Assembly: GCF_016863515.1 (NCBI RefSeq)
Contig: NZ_BOPA01000035.1
Location: forward strand, 43,471-107,470
DNA from: Micromonospora gifhornensis
Lineage (GTDB): Bacteria; Actinomycetota; Actinomycetes; Mycobacteriales; Micromonosporaceae
DNA length: 64,000 nt
Reading direction: 5' to 3'
Positions 1-8,207 of this stretch are shown here, piece after piece. Below the pieces are notes generated by a model. That model saw only the letters and a list, made by a program, of their open reading frames with translations, ran no database searches and was not told where the DNA came from. The translations under genes were made by a program, and so were the position numbers. The first letter of the stretch is position 1, and the number at the start of each line of letters is the position of its first letter.

Positions 1-330
1 CTCGGCCTGACCACCCGGCTGCTCGAACAGGCCGCCGAACACCTGCGTGGCCGGACCATCGCCGGCGTCGTCACCCTGCACCTGCCGATGGTCCGGGGAA
101 TCCTCGCCGACGCCGCCGCCGGGATCGCCGAGGCACGGGCGCTGCTGGACACCGACGCGTGCGGAACCGATCTGCACCGGGTGCACCGCGCCCTCGACGA
201 GAGCGGCCGCAGTTGTCTGCACCTGTTCGGTGCCGCCGGTTTCCTCACCGACGGGCCCGGCGGTGACCTGCACGTGTCGGAGCTGCTCGCCGAGACCTAC
301 CCGCCCCCGACCGACATGGAGGCGTCATGA
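1..330 (+). CDS. Acyl-CoA dehydrogenase family protein, C-terminal part (cut by window start)
   Basis: The reading frame is open from the first base and encodes 109 residues before a TGA at 328-330, so the start lies outside the window. The visible part is helical and Ala/Leu rich, like the C-terminal four-helix domain of acyl-CoA dehydrogenases; no catalytic residue can be assigned in it. Its stop overlaps the ATG of the next acyl-CoA dehydrogenase (ATGA), so the two are translationally coupled and may form a heteromeric flavoenzyme or act in sequence. Given the phosphopantetheinyl transferase just downstream, a substrate tethered to a carrier protein is possible, but this is inference. The family call rests on the fragment plus its neighbour. 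Confidence 0.65.
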   Translation, partial: LGLTTRLLEQAAEHLRGRTIAGVVTLHLPMVRGILADAAAGIAEARALLDTDACGTDLHRVHRALDESGRSCLHLFGAAGFLTDGPGGDLHVSELLAETYPPPTDMEAS

Positions 331-1481
331 ACACCGACTTCCTCACCGATCTGCGGGCACATGCCCGCGCGTACGCGGACCTGCTGCGCCCCACCGCGCT
401 GGACCGCGACCGCAACCCGGACCTCGCGGTCTCGTCGCCCGGCTGCGGACTGCCGTGGCGCACCTTCGCGGGCCTGCCCGCCGAGTACAACCCCGAGCCG
501 CTGCGGGTCGATGGCCGGCCCGTCCTGCTGCACAGCTGCGTCGAACGGGTCGTCGTGCTGGAGGAACTGGCCCGTGTCGACGCCGGTGCGGTGCTCGCCC
601 TGCCCGGCCCGTCGATGTCCTCGTCCGTCATCGGGGACCTCGCCGACGATGACCAGCGGCAACGGTTCTGGGAGAGGATCACCGCCGAACCCACCTGGAC
701 CTTCTTCGCCATGACCGAGCCGACGCACGGCTCCGATCCGAGCGGCATGCGCACCACCGTTCGCCGCGATGGTGACGGCTTCCTGCTCAACGGCACGAAA
801 CGGTACATCGGCAACGCCGCACGGTCGCGTATCGGCATCGTCTTCGCCCGCCGCGGCGCCGGTCCGCTGGGCATGGTGGCGGTCCTCGTCGACACCGACC
901 TGCCCGGATTCACCGCCGCACCGCTGTCCACCCGGGGTGTACGCGCGCTGCAGCTGAGCGAGTTGCGGATGGCCGAGGTACCGGTCACCGAGGACGACAT
1001 TCTCGGCCGGCACCGCTCCGCCACCCGGCAGGGCATGTGGGCGGCCACCCGCACCTTCAACCGGTACCGCCCGGTGGTGTCCTGCCTCGCGCTGGGCGTC
1101 GCCCAGGCCGCGTACGACCTGGTCGTCACGGAACGCCGCGGATACCGGGTCGCCGAGCGGCACCTGCTCACCGACTGGGAACAGCGTCTCACCGGCACCC
1201 GCGCCCTGGTGTTGGCCGCCGCCCGATCCGCCGACGCGAATCCAGGCGACGGCACCCTCGCCGCCGCGGCGAAGCTGCGTGCCACCCGCCTCGCCGAGGA
1301 GATCACCACCACGGCGGTGCGGCTGCTCGGGCCGGGGGCGCGTTGGGAGCACCCGATTCTGGACAAGCTCCTGCGCGACGCACGCGCCTTCGAGTTCATG
1401 GAAGGCACCGGCAACGTTCAGCGGCTCACCCTCGCCGAGGGTTACCTGCAAAGGCGGCTTCCCGATGTCCGCGCCGCGTGA
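327..1481 (+). CDS. Acyl-CoA dehydrogenase family flavoprotein
   Basis: A 384-residue protein of normal family length. Acyl-CoA dehydrogenases oxidise an acyl thioester to the alpha,beta-enoyl form using FAD. The middle domain is recognisable by FFAMTEPTHGSDPSGM (about residues 129-144) and LNGTKRYIGNAA (about 153-164). The C-terminal domain ends with FEFMEGTGNVQR, the usual FAD-contact segment near the C-terminus. The ATG at 327 overlaps the upstream stop, and the 3' end overlaps the next gene by 17 bases, so this is one operon. Embedded between another dehydrogenase and a phosphopantetheinyl transferase, it most likely modifies a polyketide or peptide starter or extender unit rather than acting in beta-oxidation. 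That role is inferred from context. Confidence 0.85.
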   Translation: MNTDFLTDLRAHARAYADLLRPTALDRDRNPDLAVSSPGCGLPWRTFAGLPAEYNPEPLRVDGRPVLLHSCVERVVVLEELARVDAGAVLALPGPSMSSSVIGDLADDDQRQRFWERITAEPTWTFFAMTEPTHGSDPSGMRTTVRRDGDGFLLNGTKRYIGNAARSRIGIVFARRGAGPLGMVAVLVDTDLPGFTAAPLSTRGVRALQLSELRMAEVPVTEDDILGRHRSATRQGMWAATRTFNRYRPVVSCLALGVAQAAYDLVVTERRGYRVAERHLLTDWEQRLTGTRALVLAAARSADANPGDGTLAAAAKLRATRLAEEITTTAVRLLGPGARWEHPILDKLLRDARAFEFMEGTGNVQRLTLAEGYLQRRLPDVRAA

Positions 1482-2304
1482 TCCGGTCTGGGTCGACGTC
1501 GGAACGCCGCCGGGCACCGACGTGTGGCACATCGTGTTGGACGTCGCACGCGAGACCGTCGACCCGTTCACCGCGCTGCTCGACGCCAACGAACTGCGGC
1601 GCGCGCACCGGCTGCGCGACGAGCAGGCGGCCCACCGCTTCGTGGCGGCCCACGGAGCGGTGCGGTCGGTGCTGGGCAGCTACCTCGACGTCGCCGGCTA
1701 CGCGCTGCACTGGGCCCGCGGCCCCAACGGCAAACCGTACTTCGACGGCGAGTGGAGCCGGTGGCAGTGGAGCCTCAGCCGGTCCGGCGGGCACGCCCTG
1801 CTCGCCGTCCGCCTGCACGAGCCGGTCGGGGTGGACGTGGAGCAGATCCGCGACGACGTCCGGGCCCACGCCCTCTCGGCCCGGTTCATGCCGCCCGAGG
1901 AGGCCGCCGAGGTCGCCGCCCAGCCCGACGACGCCGCGCGTAACGCCGCCTACCACCGGTTGCTGTCCCGCAAGGAGGCGTGTGTGAAAGCCAGCGGCGG
2001 GCGGCTGCTGGACGGGCTGCGCCTCGGCGTCCTGGTGCCCGGGCTCGTCGAGGGCTCCGGCGCCTTCCTCGGGCAGCGCTGGTCGCTGCGGGACCTGCCC
2101 GCCCCGCCCGGTTTCGTCGCCACCCTGGCCACCCTCGGTGACCGTCCCCGGCGGCTGCGGATGTTCGAGTGGGACTGGCGGACCTACCCGTACGGCGGCC
2201 ACGCCGAGGCACCGACCGGGCGAGCACCGGAGCGACCCGACGCGACCCCACCACCCGGAGACGAGGACTCGTCCCCGCCCCCCGTAGCGAGGAGAGCCGC
2301 ATGA
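1465..2304 (+). CDS. Sfp-type 4'-phosphopantetheinyl transferase
   Basis: A 279-residue protein of the Sfp/AcpT/Gsp group, which moves the 4'-phosphopantetheine arm of CoA onto a Ser of carrier proteins of PKS and NRPS enzymes. The diagnostic parts are GPNGKPYF (about residues 89-96), WSLSRSGGHALLAV, the Mg-binding GVDVEQI (about 117-123) and the LLSRKEACVKASGGRL block (about 169-184) matching the family WxxKEAxxK motif. The ATG at 1465 was chosen because it precedes the conserved part directly; upstream in-frame starts lie deep inside the preceding gene. The C-terminal 40 residues are Pro-rich and unconserved. It implies a carrier-protein-dependent pathway next to the left edge of the window. 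Confidence 0.88.
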   Translation: MSAPRDPVWVDVGTPPGTDVWHIVLDVARETVDPFTALLDANELRRAHRLRDEQAAHRFVAAHGAVRSVLGSYLDVAGYALHWARGPNGKPYFDGEWSRWQWSLSRSGGHALLAVRLHEPVGVDVEQIRDDVRAHALSARFMPPEEAAEVAAQPDDAARNAAYHRLLSRKEACVKASGGRLLDGLRLGVLVPGLVEGSGAFLGQRWSLRDLPAPPGFVATLATLGDRPRRLRMFEWDWRTYPYGGHAEAPTGRAPERPDATPPPGDEDSSPPPVARRAA

Positions 2305-2777
2305 GACACCATCTCGAACCCGCCGGCCGCCGATACCGGCCGACCAACTCCACCGGACCGGGCCGGGGCCGCGGCGGTGAGCCGGACGACAGGTGCATCG
2401 CCCGACGGACCGGCGGTGGACCGTACCCGCCGGATGCTGTGCCACGGATGCGTTTCACTCCTTCGGCGATACCCGTCCTGACCTGTGTGCCCGCCCGGCA
2501 TGAAGCGGCGCTACGCGGTGCCGTGGAGGCCCTGGCCCGCCTGGGCCGCTCGGATCTGGGCGGCATTCTGCGGGTCAGCGCACCCGGTTCGGCCGACGCC
2601 GCCGCCGAACGCCTCGCCGCCCGGCGGGCCGTCGAGAACGCCCTGCACGGCGGCTGCGGCACCGTCCTGCTCCCGCCACCTCGCCCTCCGTCGACACGGC
2701 ACCGCGACCGCCCGGACACCCCAAACCCGTCCGCTCCCCCACCCACGACCCGCATTCAGAGTGAGGAACTCCGATGA
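2301..2777 (+). CDS. Hypothetical protein translationally coupled between PPTase and MFS exporter
   Basis: A 158-residue protein I do not recognise. The ATG overlaps the phosphopantetheinyl transferase stop (ATGA), and its own TGA overlaps the ATG of the MFS gene at 2774, so spacing argues strongly that it is translated. The first 50 residues are Arg/Gly/Pro-rich and look disordered. Residues about 50-115 can form a small alpha/beta unit with an Ala-rich helix. The tail is Pro/Thr-rich. No signal peptide, membrane segment or metal motif is visible. It may be a small accessory protein of the pathway or a poorly conserved linker gene. Confidence 0.55.
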   Translation: MRHHLEPAGRRYRPTNSTGPGRGRGGEPDDRCIARRTGGGPYPPDAVPRMRFTPSAIPVLTCVPARHEAALRGAVEALARLGRSDLGGILRVSAPGSADAAAERLAARRAVENALHGGCGTVLLPPPRPPSTRHRDRPDTPNPSAPPPTTRIQSEELR

Positions 2778-4186
2778 CGTCCACGCAGAAGTCCCAGGCC
2801 CCCGACGGGGTCCAGGCGGCGGTCCAGTGGCGGAAGGTCATCACCCTGACCGCCAGCCAGGGCCTGTCGCTGACCGCCGACTACGTCCTGCTCGTCGCCC
2901 TGGCCTGGACCGCGGTCCAACTCGGCGGCGTCGGCGCGATCACCACCCTGATGCTGGCCGGCACCGTCCCCCGCGCCCTGACGCTGGTCTTCTCCGGCCC
3001 CATCGCCGACTCGTTGGGGGCCCGGTTCGTCCTGCTGCGCACCACCTCCGCCCGCGCCGTGCTACTCGCCGCCGGCGCGGTGGTCGTCTTCACCACGCCG
3101 TGGTTCTGGCCGCTGGTGGTCGTCGCTGCCATCGAGGGGGTGCTGCTGGGCATCGGCAGCCCGGCCGCCGGCACCCTGATGCCCCGGCTGGCCCAGGGCG
3201 AGCAGTTGGCCCGGGCGAACTCACTGTCGTCCCTGGTCACCCGGCTCGCGCCGATCATCGGTACCCCGATCGGCGCCTGGCTGATCGCCACCGGTGAGCT
3301 GTGGGAGGCGATGGCGGTGGTGGCGGCGACCTGCGGTGTCTCGTTCGCCGCGATGTGGGTGGTCACCCGTGGTATGGCCGGTGGTGACCGGACGCCGGGC
3401 GAGAACATGCTCCGACGCTCCGGCGACGGCATCCGCCTGCTGCGCACGTACGGCCGCCTGCGCTGGCTGTTCATCTGCGCGTTCCTGCTCGACATGGCCT
3501 TCGGCTGGCCGATCGAGGTGGCCCTGCCGCTGATCGTCGACGGCCGGGGCTGGGGTGTCGGTTCGGTGGCCGTGGTCGTGGTCGCGTTCAGCTGCGGCGC
3601 GATCGCCGCCGGGGTGACCGGTGCCCTGCTCGCCCACCGCATCCCGCTGATGGTGCGCCTGGTCGTCACGGGCGTCGGCATCGGTCTGGGCATCCTGGCG
3701 ATGGCGGCGATGAACTCGGTGTTCACCCTCGCCGCGGTCGGCGCGCTGGTCGGTCTGATGGCCGGCCTGAACGGCCCGGCGATCGTCACCGTCTACCAGC
3801 AGGCCTCCCCGCGTGCCCGGATGGGCACGGCGATGTCGATGCTGACGCTGGCCGGCATCGGCACCGTTCCGGTGTCGATCGTGGTCTTCGGCGCGCTCTC
3901 CGCTGTGATCGGGGTGACCGCCACCTGGTTCGTGTGCGGTTTCGTCGCCCTGGCCGCGCCGGTGGCGGCGCTGCGGGCACTGCGTCAGCCGCCGCCCGGA
4001 CCGGAGAGCCTGGGCGGCACCGACACGGCGGCACCGTCCCCCGAGCCCGAGCCGGCCACCGCCGAGGCGCAGCCGACTCCGGATTCGCAGCCGACGCCCG
4101 AGGCCCAGCCGGTGCCGGTGGCCTTCGAGGGATCCGATCGCGACCCTGCCGACCAGGTCCTGGTCGCCGCGAGTCGCAACGGATGA
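2774..4186 (+). CDS. MFS transporter, probable drug or metabolite exporter
   Basis: A 470-residue integral membrane protein with about 12 hydrophobic segments. It resembles the MFS subgroup of macrolide-efflux and EntS-like exporters, with a basic loop after helix 2 and a long Gly/Ala-rich second half. Residues from about 410 to the end form a hydrophilic Pro/Glu/Ala tail with repeated PTPE/QPTP units, probably cytoplasmic and disordered. It is the last gene of the overlapping operon that contains the phosphopantetheinyl transferase, so export of that pathway's product or self-resistance is the likely role. A strong hairpin follows at 4227-4270. Confidence 0.85.
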   Translation: MTSTQKSQAPDGVQAAVQWRKVITLTASQGLSLTADYVLLVALAWTAVQLGGVGAITTLMLAGTVPRALTLVFSGPIADSLGARFVLLRTTSARAVLLAAGAVVVFTTPWFWPLVVVAAIEGVLLGIGSPAAGTLMPRLAQGEQLARANSLSSLVTRLAPIIGTPIGAWLIATGELWEAMAVVAATCGVSFAAMWVVTRGMAGGDRTPGENMLRRSGDGIRLLRTYGRLRWLFICAFLLDMAFGWPIEVALPLIVDGRGWGVGSVAVVVVAFSCGAIAAGVTGALLAHRIPLMVRLVVTGVGIGLGILAMAAMNSVFTLAAVGALVGLMAGLNGPAIVTVYQQASPRARMGTAMSMLTLAGIGTVPVSIVVFGALSAVIGVTATWFVCGFVALAAPVAALRALRQPPPGPESLGGTDTAAPSPEPEPATAEAQPTPDSQPTPEAQPVPVAFEGSDRDPADQVLVAASRNG

Positions 4187-4226
4187 TCCGACGCGGTGCA
4201 CCGTGACCTGGTGCCCCGCATGGTGA

Positions 4227-4270
4227 AGCGGCCGGGATCCGTGGGCGTCAGCCCACGGATCCCGGCCGCT
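4227..4270. terminator. Bidirectional hairpin terminator
   Basis: A perfect 19-base inverted repeat (arms 4227-4245 and 4252-4270) with a 6-base loop, lying between the tail of the MFS gene and the tail of the converging SnoaL-like gene. There is no U-tract, as is usual in high-GC actinomycetes. Confidence 0.8.
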
Positions 4271-4276
4271 GACCCG

Positions 4277-4660
4277 TCAGTCCGGTGCGACGTAGTAGAA
4301 GCGCCGGTAGCCCAGCAGCATCCCCTCGTCGGTCAGGGTGAACACGTCGACGAAGTCCAGCGTGGTCCGACCCGGCAGATCGGTGTACCGGCCGGTGACG
4401 GCGACACCGTCACCGTCGGCGATCACCTTGTAGATCTGGTGGTGGCTCGGCGGTCCGGCAACCCGGGCATGGGTACGCAGCACCTCGTTGCGCCCGCAGC
4501 CGTGCGCCATGTCCGGTCTCTGGACCTGCACGTTCTCGTCGAGCAGTGAGCCGTATCCGTCGATGTCGCCGATGTTGAGATAGTGGTACGACAGGCGGAC
4601 GTGGTCGACCCCGACCGCAGTGGCGGCACTGTACTTCAGCGAACCCCCATGGCAGGTCAT
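4277..4660 (-). CDS. SnoaL-like / NTF2-fold protein
   Basis: A 127-residue protein with the pattern of the NTF2/SnoaL superfamily: an N-terminal helix followed by YLNIGDIDGYGSLLDENVQV (helix-strand, about residues 27-46) and then strands with VIADGDGVAVTGRY and DVFTLTDEGMLLGYRRFY. Members are small cone-shaped enzymes or binding proteins, including polyketide cyclases and ketosteroid isomerase relatives. The ATG at 4660 is preceded by AGGAGA at good spacing, better than the longer in-frame start. It is divergent from the SARP gene. Exact activity cannot be told; a role in cyclising or hydrating the neighbouring pathway's product is possible. Confidence 0.7.
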   Translation of the reverse strand: MTCHGGSLKYSAATAVGVDHVRLSYHYLNIGDIDGYGSLLDENVQVQRPDMAHGCGRNEVLRTHARVAGPPSHHQIYKVIADGDGVAVTGRYTDLPGRTTLDFVDVFTLTDEGMLLGYRRFYYVAPD

Positions 4661-4897
4661 CCGGCGGTCTCCTCTTGTCTGGCTAGCTGGCCCCAACTCC
4701 GTGTGCGGCCGCTGAACATAAATCTCCACCAGACGGACAACCTCCGCCTATCACGGCGCTTTCCTCACCCACCACGCGACGCCTTCAGCCTGCATAGATG
4801 CCGAAATTACGACCGTAAACCGGCAATATCCATCGATAGCCATAGAAGCATCGCGCATTCGCTCCAACGGCTGGACAAGTGCATCCTCAATGGAGTG

Positions 4898-4919
4898 CAC
4901 TGTTTCGACAGAAACAGTG
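4898..4919. promoter_or_regulatory. Inverted repeat just upstream of the SARP gene, candidate operator
   Basis: Perfect 9-base arms CACTGTTTC and GAAACAGTG separated by GACA, ending 16 bases before the SARP start codon at 4936. This is the only compact AT-richer dyad in the 275-base region between the divergent SnoaL-like and SARP genes. It could be a repressor site or an mRNA hairpin next to the ribosome site. The binding protein is unknown. Confidence 0.4.
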
Positions 4920-4935
4920 TCGGCCCGGGAGTACC

Positions 4936-7900
4936 ATGCGCAACCTGATCCTCGCCAGCCCGGTCGCCGAGGCTGGAATCGTCTTCCGAGTTCTCGGTCC
5001 GCTACAGGTGGACGGGCCGACCAAGACGGTTCGGATCCCACCGGGGCGTCAGGAAGTCATCCTCGCCTGCCTGCTCATGGAGGCGGGCCGGCTCGTCGAC
5101 ACCGACCGGTTGCTCGACCTCGTCTGGCCGGACGAGGCACCCGACACCGCCCGCACCCAGATCCAGATCTGCGTGTCACGCCTGCGCAAGAGCTTCACCG
5201 AGGCGGGCGTCAGCGCCTCGGTGATCTCCCGCGCCCCCGGCTACCTCCTGCGCACCGACGACGACAGCGTGGACCTGCAGGTGTTCAACCGGCAGGTGAT
5301 GGCCTCGCGGGTGCTGGTCAAGGAGGGCAGGCTCGCCGAGGCGGCCGAGCGGCTGCGCGCCGCCGTGGCCCTGTGGCGGGGACCCTGCCTCAGCGGCGTA
5401 CCCAGTGACGCCCTGCGCACCCGGGGGCTGCGGCTGGACGAGGAGCGGCTGGCGGCCATCGAGACGTACCTCGGGCTGGAACTGAACCTCGGGCGCGGCC
5501 ACGAGCTGGTCGGCGAGATCAGCCAGTTGCTGCACGAGCATCCGCTGCGCGAGCGGCTGCGCGGACAGCTGATGCTGGCGCTGCACCGCTCCGGCCGGCA
5601 GGCGGAGGCGCTCGACATCTACCGGGCCGGCCGGCAGCTGCTCAACGACGAGTTGGGGCTGGAGCCGGGTGAGGAGCTGCGGCAACTGGAGACCGCCATT
5701 CTCACCAGGGATCCCGCCCTGCACCTGCCGGCGACGCCGGCCCCGGTGACCGCGGCACCGCGCGTCCCCGAGGTTCCCACCGCGCCGCTGTCCCCGTACG
5801 GCGAGGAGCAGCCGCACCAGCTGCCCGCCGACACCGCGGACTTCGTCGTCAACGAGCCGATCCTGCGTACGATCGAGGCCGCGCTGGTCGGCGGCGACGG
5901 GCAGCGGGCACTCGGGCTCGTGGTCATCGCCGGCAAACCCGGCATCGGCAAGAGCGCACTGGCCACCCATGTCGCGCACCGGCTCGGCGCCCAGCGGTTC
6001 CCCGACGGTCAGCTCTACTGCGACCTGCGGGGGGTCGGCGTCGACACGGTCAGCGCGAAGGACGCCCTCGGCCGGTTCCTGCGGGCCCTCGGCATTCCCG
6101 GCCCGGTGATACCGGACAGCACCGACGAACGCGCCGAGATGTACCGGACGCTGCTGGCCTCCCGCCGGATGCTTGTGGTCCTGGACGACGCCGCGAACGA
6201 GGCCCAGATCATGCCGCTGCTGCCGGGCAGCAGCAGCTGCGCGGTCCTGGTCACCAGCCGGTCGAGGTTGACCGCGCTGCCCGGCGCCCAGCGGGTCGAG
6301 CTGGACGTGCTCGACCAGGAGCAGGCCCTGCAACTGTTGGGCCGGGTGATCAGCGTCGAGCGGGTGAGCCAGGAGAAGGAGGCCGCCATCGCGTTGGTCC
6401 GTACGGTCGGCGGGCTTCCGCTGGCGTTGCGGATCGTGGCCGCGCGGCTGGCCGCCCGGCCGCACTGGAACCTCGCGTCGATGGTGCACCGGCTGGCCAA
6501 CGAGCGGCACCGGCTCGATGAGCTCGCGCACGGCGAGATGACGATGCGGGCCAGCCTGTCGCTGACCCACGACGGTCTGCGCCGCCCCGACCGGCGGCTG
6601 CTGCGGCTGTTCAGCCTGGCGCAGGGGCCGACGGTGCCGGGTTGGATCGCGGGTGCCCTGCTCGACGACGACCGGCCGTTCCCGTCCGACCTGCTGGAGC
6701 CCCTGGTCGACGTGCAGATGCTGGACGCGGTGGCGATCGAGCGCACCGGGGAGTTCCGCTACCGGTTCCACGAGGTGATCCGGCTGTTCGCCCGCGAACA
6801 GCTCACCCTGCACGATGGCGAAGCCGTGCAGCGCGCGGCGACCGAACGGATGATCGGCGGCTGGCTGTCGATCGCCGAGCAGGCGCACGCCCGCATCTAC
6901 GGCGGCGCCTACACGCTGCTGCAGGGCGACGGCATGCGGTGGCATCCGCCGGCCGGTTACGTGGAGAACCTGCTGACCGATCCGCTCGAATGGCTCGACA
7001 GCGAGCAGCCCAACCTCTGCCTGGCCGTCGAGCAGGCCGCCCACGCGGGTCTGCACGAGCTCTCCTGGAACCTGGCCACCACGCTAGTCACCCTGTTCGA
7101 GGCGCGCGGCTACTTCGACCAGTGGGAACGGACGCACCAGCGGGCACTGGAGGCCACCCGGGACGCGGGCAACCGACGCGGCATCGCCGCCGTCCTCGCG
7201 TCGCTGGGCACGATGCACCTGAGCCGGCAGCAGCCGGACGAGGCGCGGCAGTCGCTGACCGCGGCGCTGGAGATCTTCGACGACCTGGAGGATCTGCACG
7301 GCCTCGCCCTGTGCCGCCGGGATCTCGCCCTGCTGGACCGGCAGATCGGTGAGGACGACCGCGCGCTCGTGCTCTACGAGCAGGCGGCCCGTGACTTCGA
7401 TCGGGTCGGGGACGTGATCGGCCGGGCGACGGTGCTGACCCAGAGCGCGTACGTGTGGATGCGCCGCGGTCACACCGCCATGGCGCAGGAGCAGCTCGAC
7501 GAGGCGCTGGCCGCCTTCCGTTCCGTCGGGTACTCGCACGGGGAGGCGCACGCGTTGCGCCGTGCGGGGCAGGTGCTGCTGCGCCGGGGTGAACACGCGC
7601 AGGCGGAACAGGTGCTGACCAGGGTGCTGGAGATGGTCCGCCGCAGCCGCGACATCATCGGCGAGGGGCACCTGCTGCGCAACCTCGGTGAGGTGTACGA
7701 GGCCAGTGGCCGCCACGAGCAGGCCCGCGAGGCGTACACGCAGGCACTGACCGTACGGGAGAAGATCATCGACCTCGGCGGTGCGGCGCTGGTACGCCTC
7801 GACCTGGCCCGGCTGCTGTTCCACACCGGCGAGTTCGCCGAGGCCGGCGGGCTGCTGGAACAGGCCACGGAGACCTTCCGGGCCCGGGGCATGCGGGCCG

Positions 7901-7962
7901 AGTTGCGTGAGGCGGAACGGCTGGCGCAGGAGCTGACCGCCGCGGACCCGTCCGCCGGCTGA
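4936..7962 (+). CDS. AfsR-type SARP transcriptional regulator with NB-ARC and TPR domains
   Basis: A 1008-residue regulator. Residues about 12-105 form the OmpR-like winged helix of SARP proteins (FRVLGPLQVDG; LLDLVWPDEAP; then a VSRLRK recognition helix). Residues about 110-260 form the BTAD helical domain ending in ALDIYRAGRQLLNDELGLEPG. An NB-ARC ATPase follows with an intact P-loop GKPGIGKSALA (about 332-342) and Walker B MLVVLDDA. The last 300 residues are TPR repeats. AfsR/DnrI-family proteins activate secondary-metabolite genes, and the large form is thought to be ATP-gated. The ATG at 4936 has GGGAG upstream; a start 57 bases earlier adds unconserved residues. It probably controls the pathway at the left edge of the window, reading away from it. 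Confidence 0.88.
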   Translation: MRNLILASPVAEAGIVFRVLGPLQVDGPTKTVRIPPGRQEVILACLLMEAGRLVDTDRLLDLVWPDEAPDTARTQIQICVSRLRKSFTEAGVSASVISRAPGYLLRTDDDSVDLQVFNRQVMASRVLVKEGRLAEAAERLRAAVALWRGPCLSGVPSDALRTRGLRLDEERLAAIETYLGLELNLGRGHELVGEISQLLHEHPLRERLRGQLMLALHRSGRQAEALDIYRAGRQLLNDELGLEPGEELRQLETAILTRDPALHLPATPAPVTAAPRVPEVPTAPLSPYGEEQPHQLPADTADFVVNEPILRTIEAALVGGDGQRALGLVVIAGKPGIGKSALATHVAHRLGAQRFPDGQLYCDLRGVGVDTVSAKDALGRFLRALGIPGPVIPDSTDERAEMYRTLLASRRMLVVLDDAANEAQIMPLLPGSSSCAVLVTSRSRLTALPGAQRVELDVLDQEQALQLLGRVISVERVSQEKEAAIALVRTVGGLPLALRIVAARLAARPHWNLASMVHRLANERHRLDELAHGEMTMRASLSLTHDGLRRPDRRLLRLFSLAQGPTVPGWIAGALLDDDRPFPSDLLEPLVDVQMLDAVAIERTGEFRYRFHEVIRLFAREQLTLHDGEAVQRAATERMIGGWLSIAEQAHARIYGGAYTLLQGDGMRWHPPAGYVENLLTDPLEWLDSEQPNLCLAVEQAAHAGLHELSWNLATTLVTLFEARGYFDQWERTHQRALEATRDAGNRRGIAAVLASLGTMHLSRQQPDEARQSLTAALEIFDDLEDLHGLALCRRDLALLDRQIGEDDRALVLYEQAARDFDRVGDVIGRATVLTQSAYVWMRRGHTAMAQEQLDEALAAFRSVGYSHGEAHALRRAGQVLLRRGEHAQAEQVLTRVLEMVRRSRDIIGEGHLLRNLGEVYEASGRHEQAREAYTQALTVREKIIDLGGAALVRLDLARLLFHTGEFAEAGGLLEQATETFRARGMRAELREAERLAQELTAADPSAG

Positions 7963-8207
7963 CCTCGCCGCTATCACGGTTATCACGGCGCGGCGCACCA
8001 GCGGCGCGCCCACCCTCGACAAACCCCTGGGAAATCCACCCTGAGCTGCGAAAATGCTGCCGATTGGCGGCATGATGGCCGGCCGATAGTGAGATCCCGA
8101 CCATGGTGTGTGACGGCGGTTGTCCCGGTGTCGTGAGCGGTGCCGGGCGGCGCTTCCAGGCGCGCTACCCCCGCGCCACGACATCGTGATAGGGAGTGGG
8201 ACACCAG

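Noticed and set aside
5176..7056. Long minus-strand frame opposite the SARP gene
   Set aside because: The SARP product shows continuous domains over the same bases. The antisense product is compositionally a shadow frame.
7965..7990. Direct repeats TATCACGG after the SARP gene, also present at 4749-4756, considered as SARP-binding heptamers
   Set aside because: Spacing is not the 11-base helical phase typical of SARP sites, and two of the copies lie downstream of the gene, not at a promoter.
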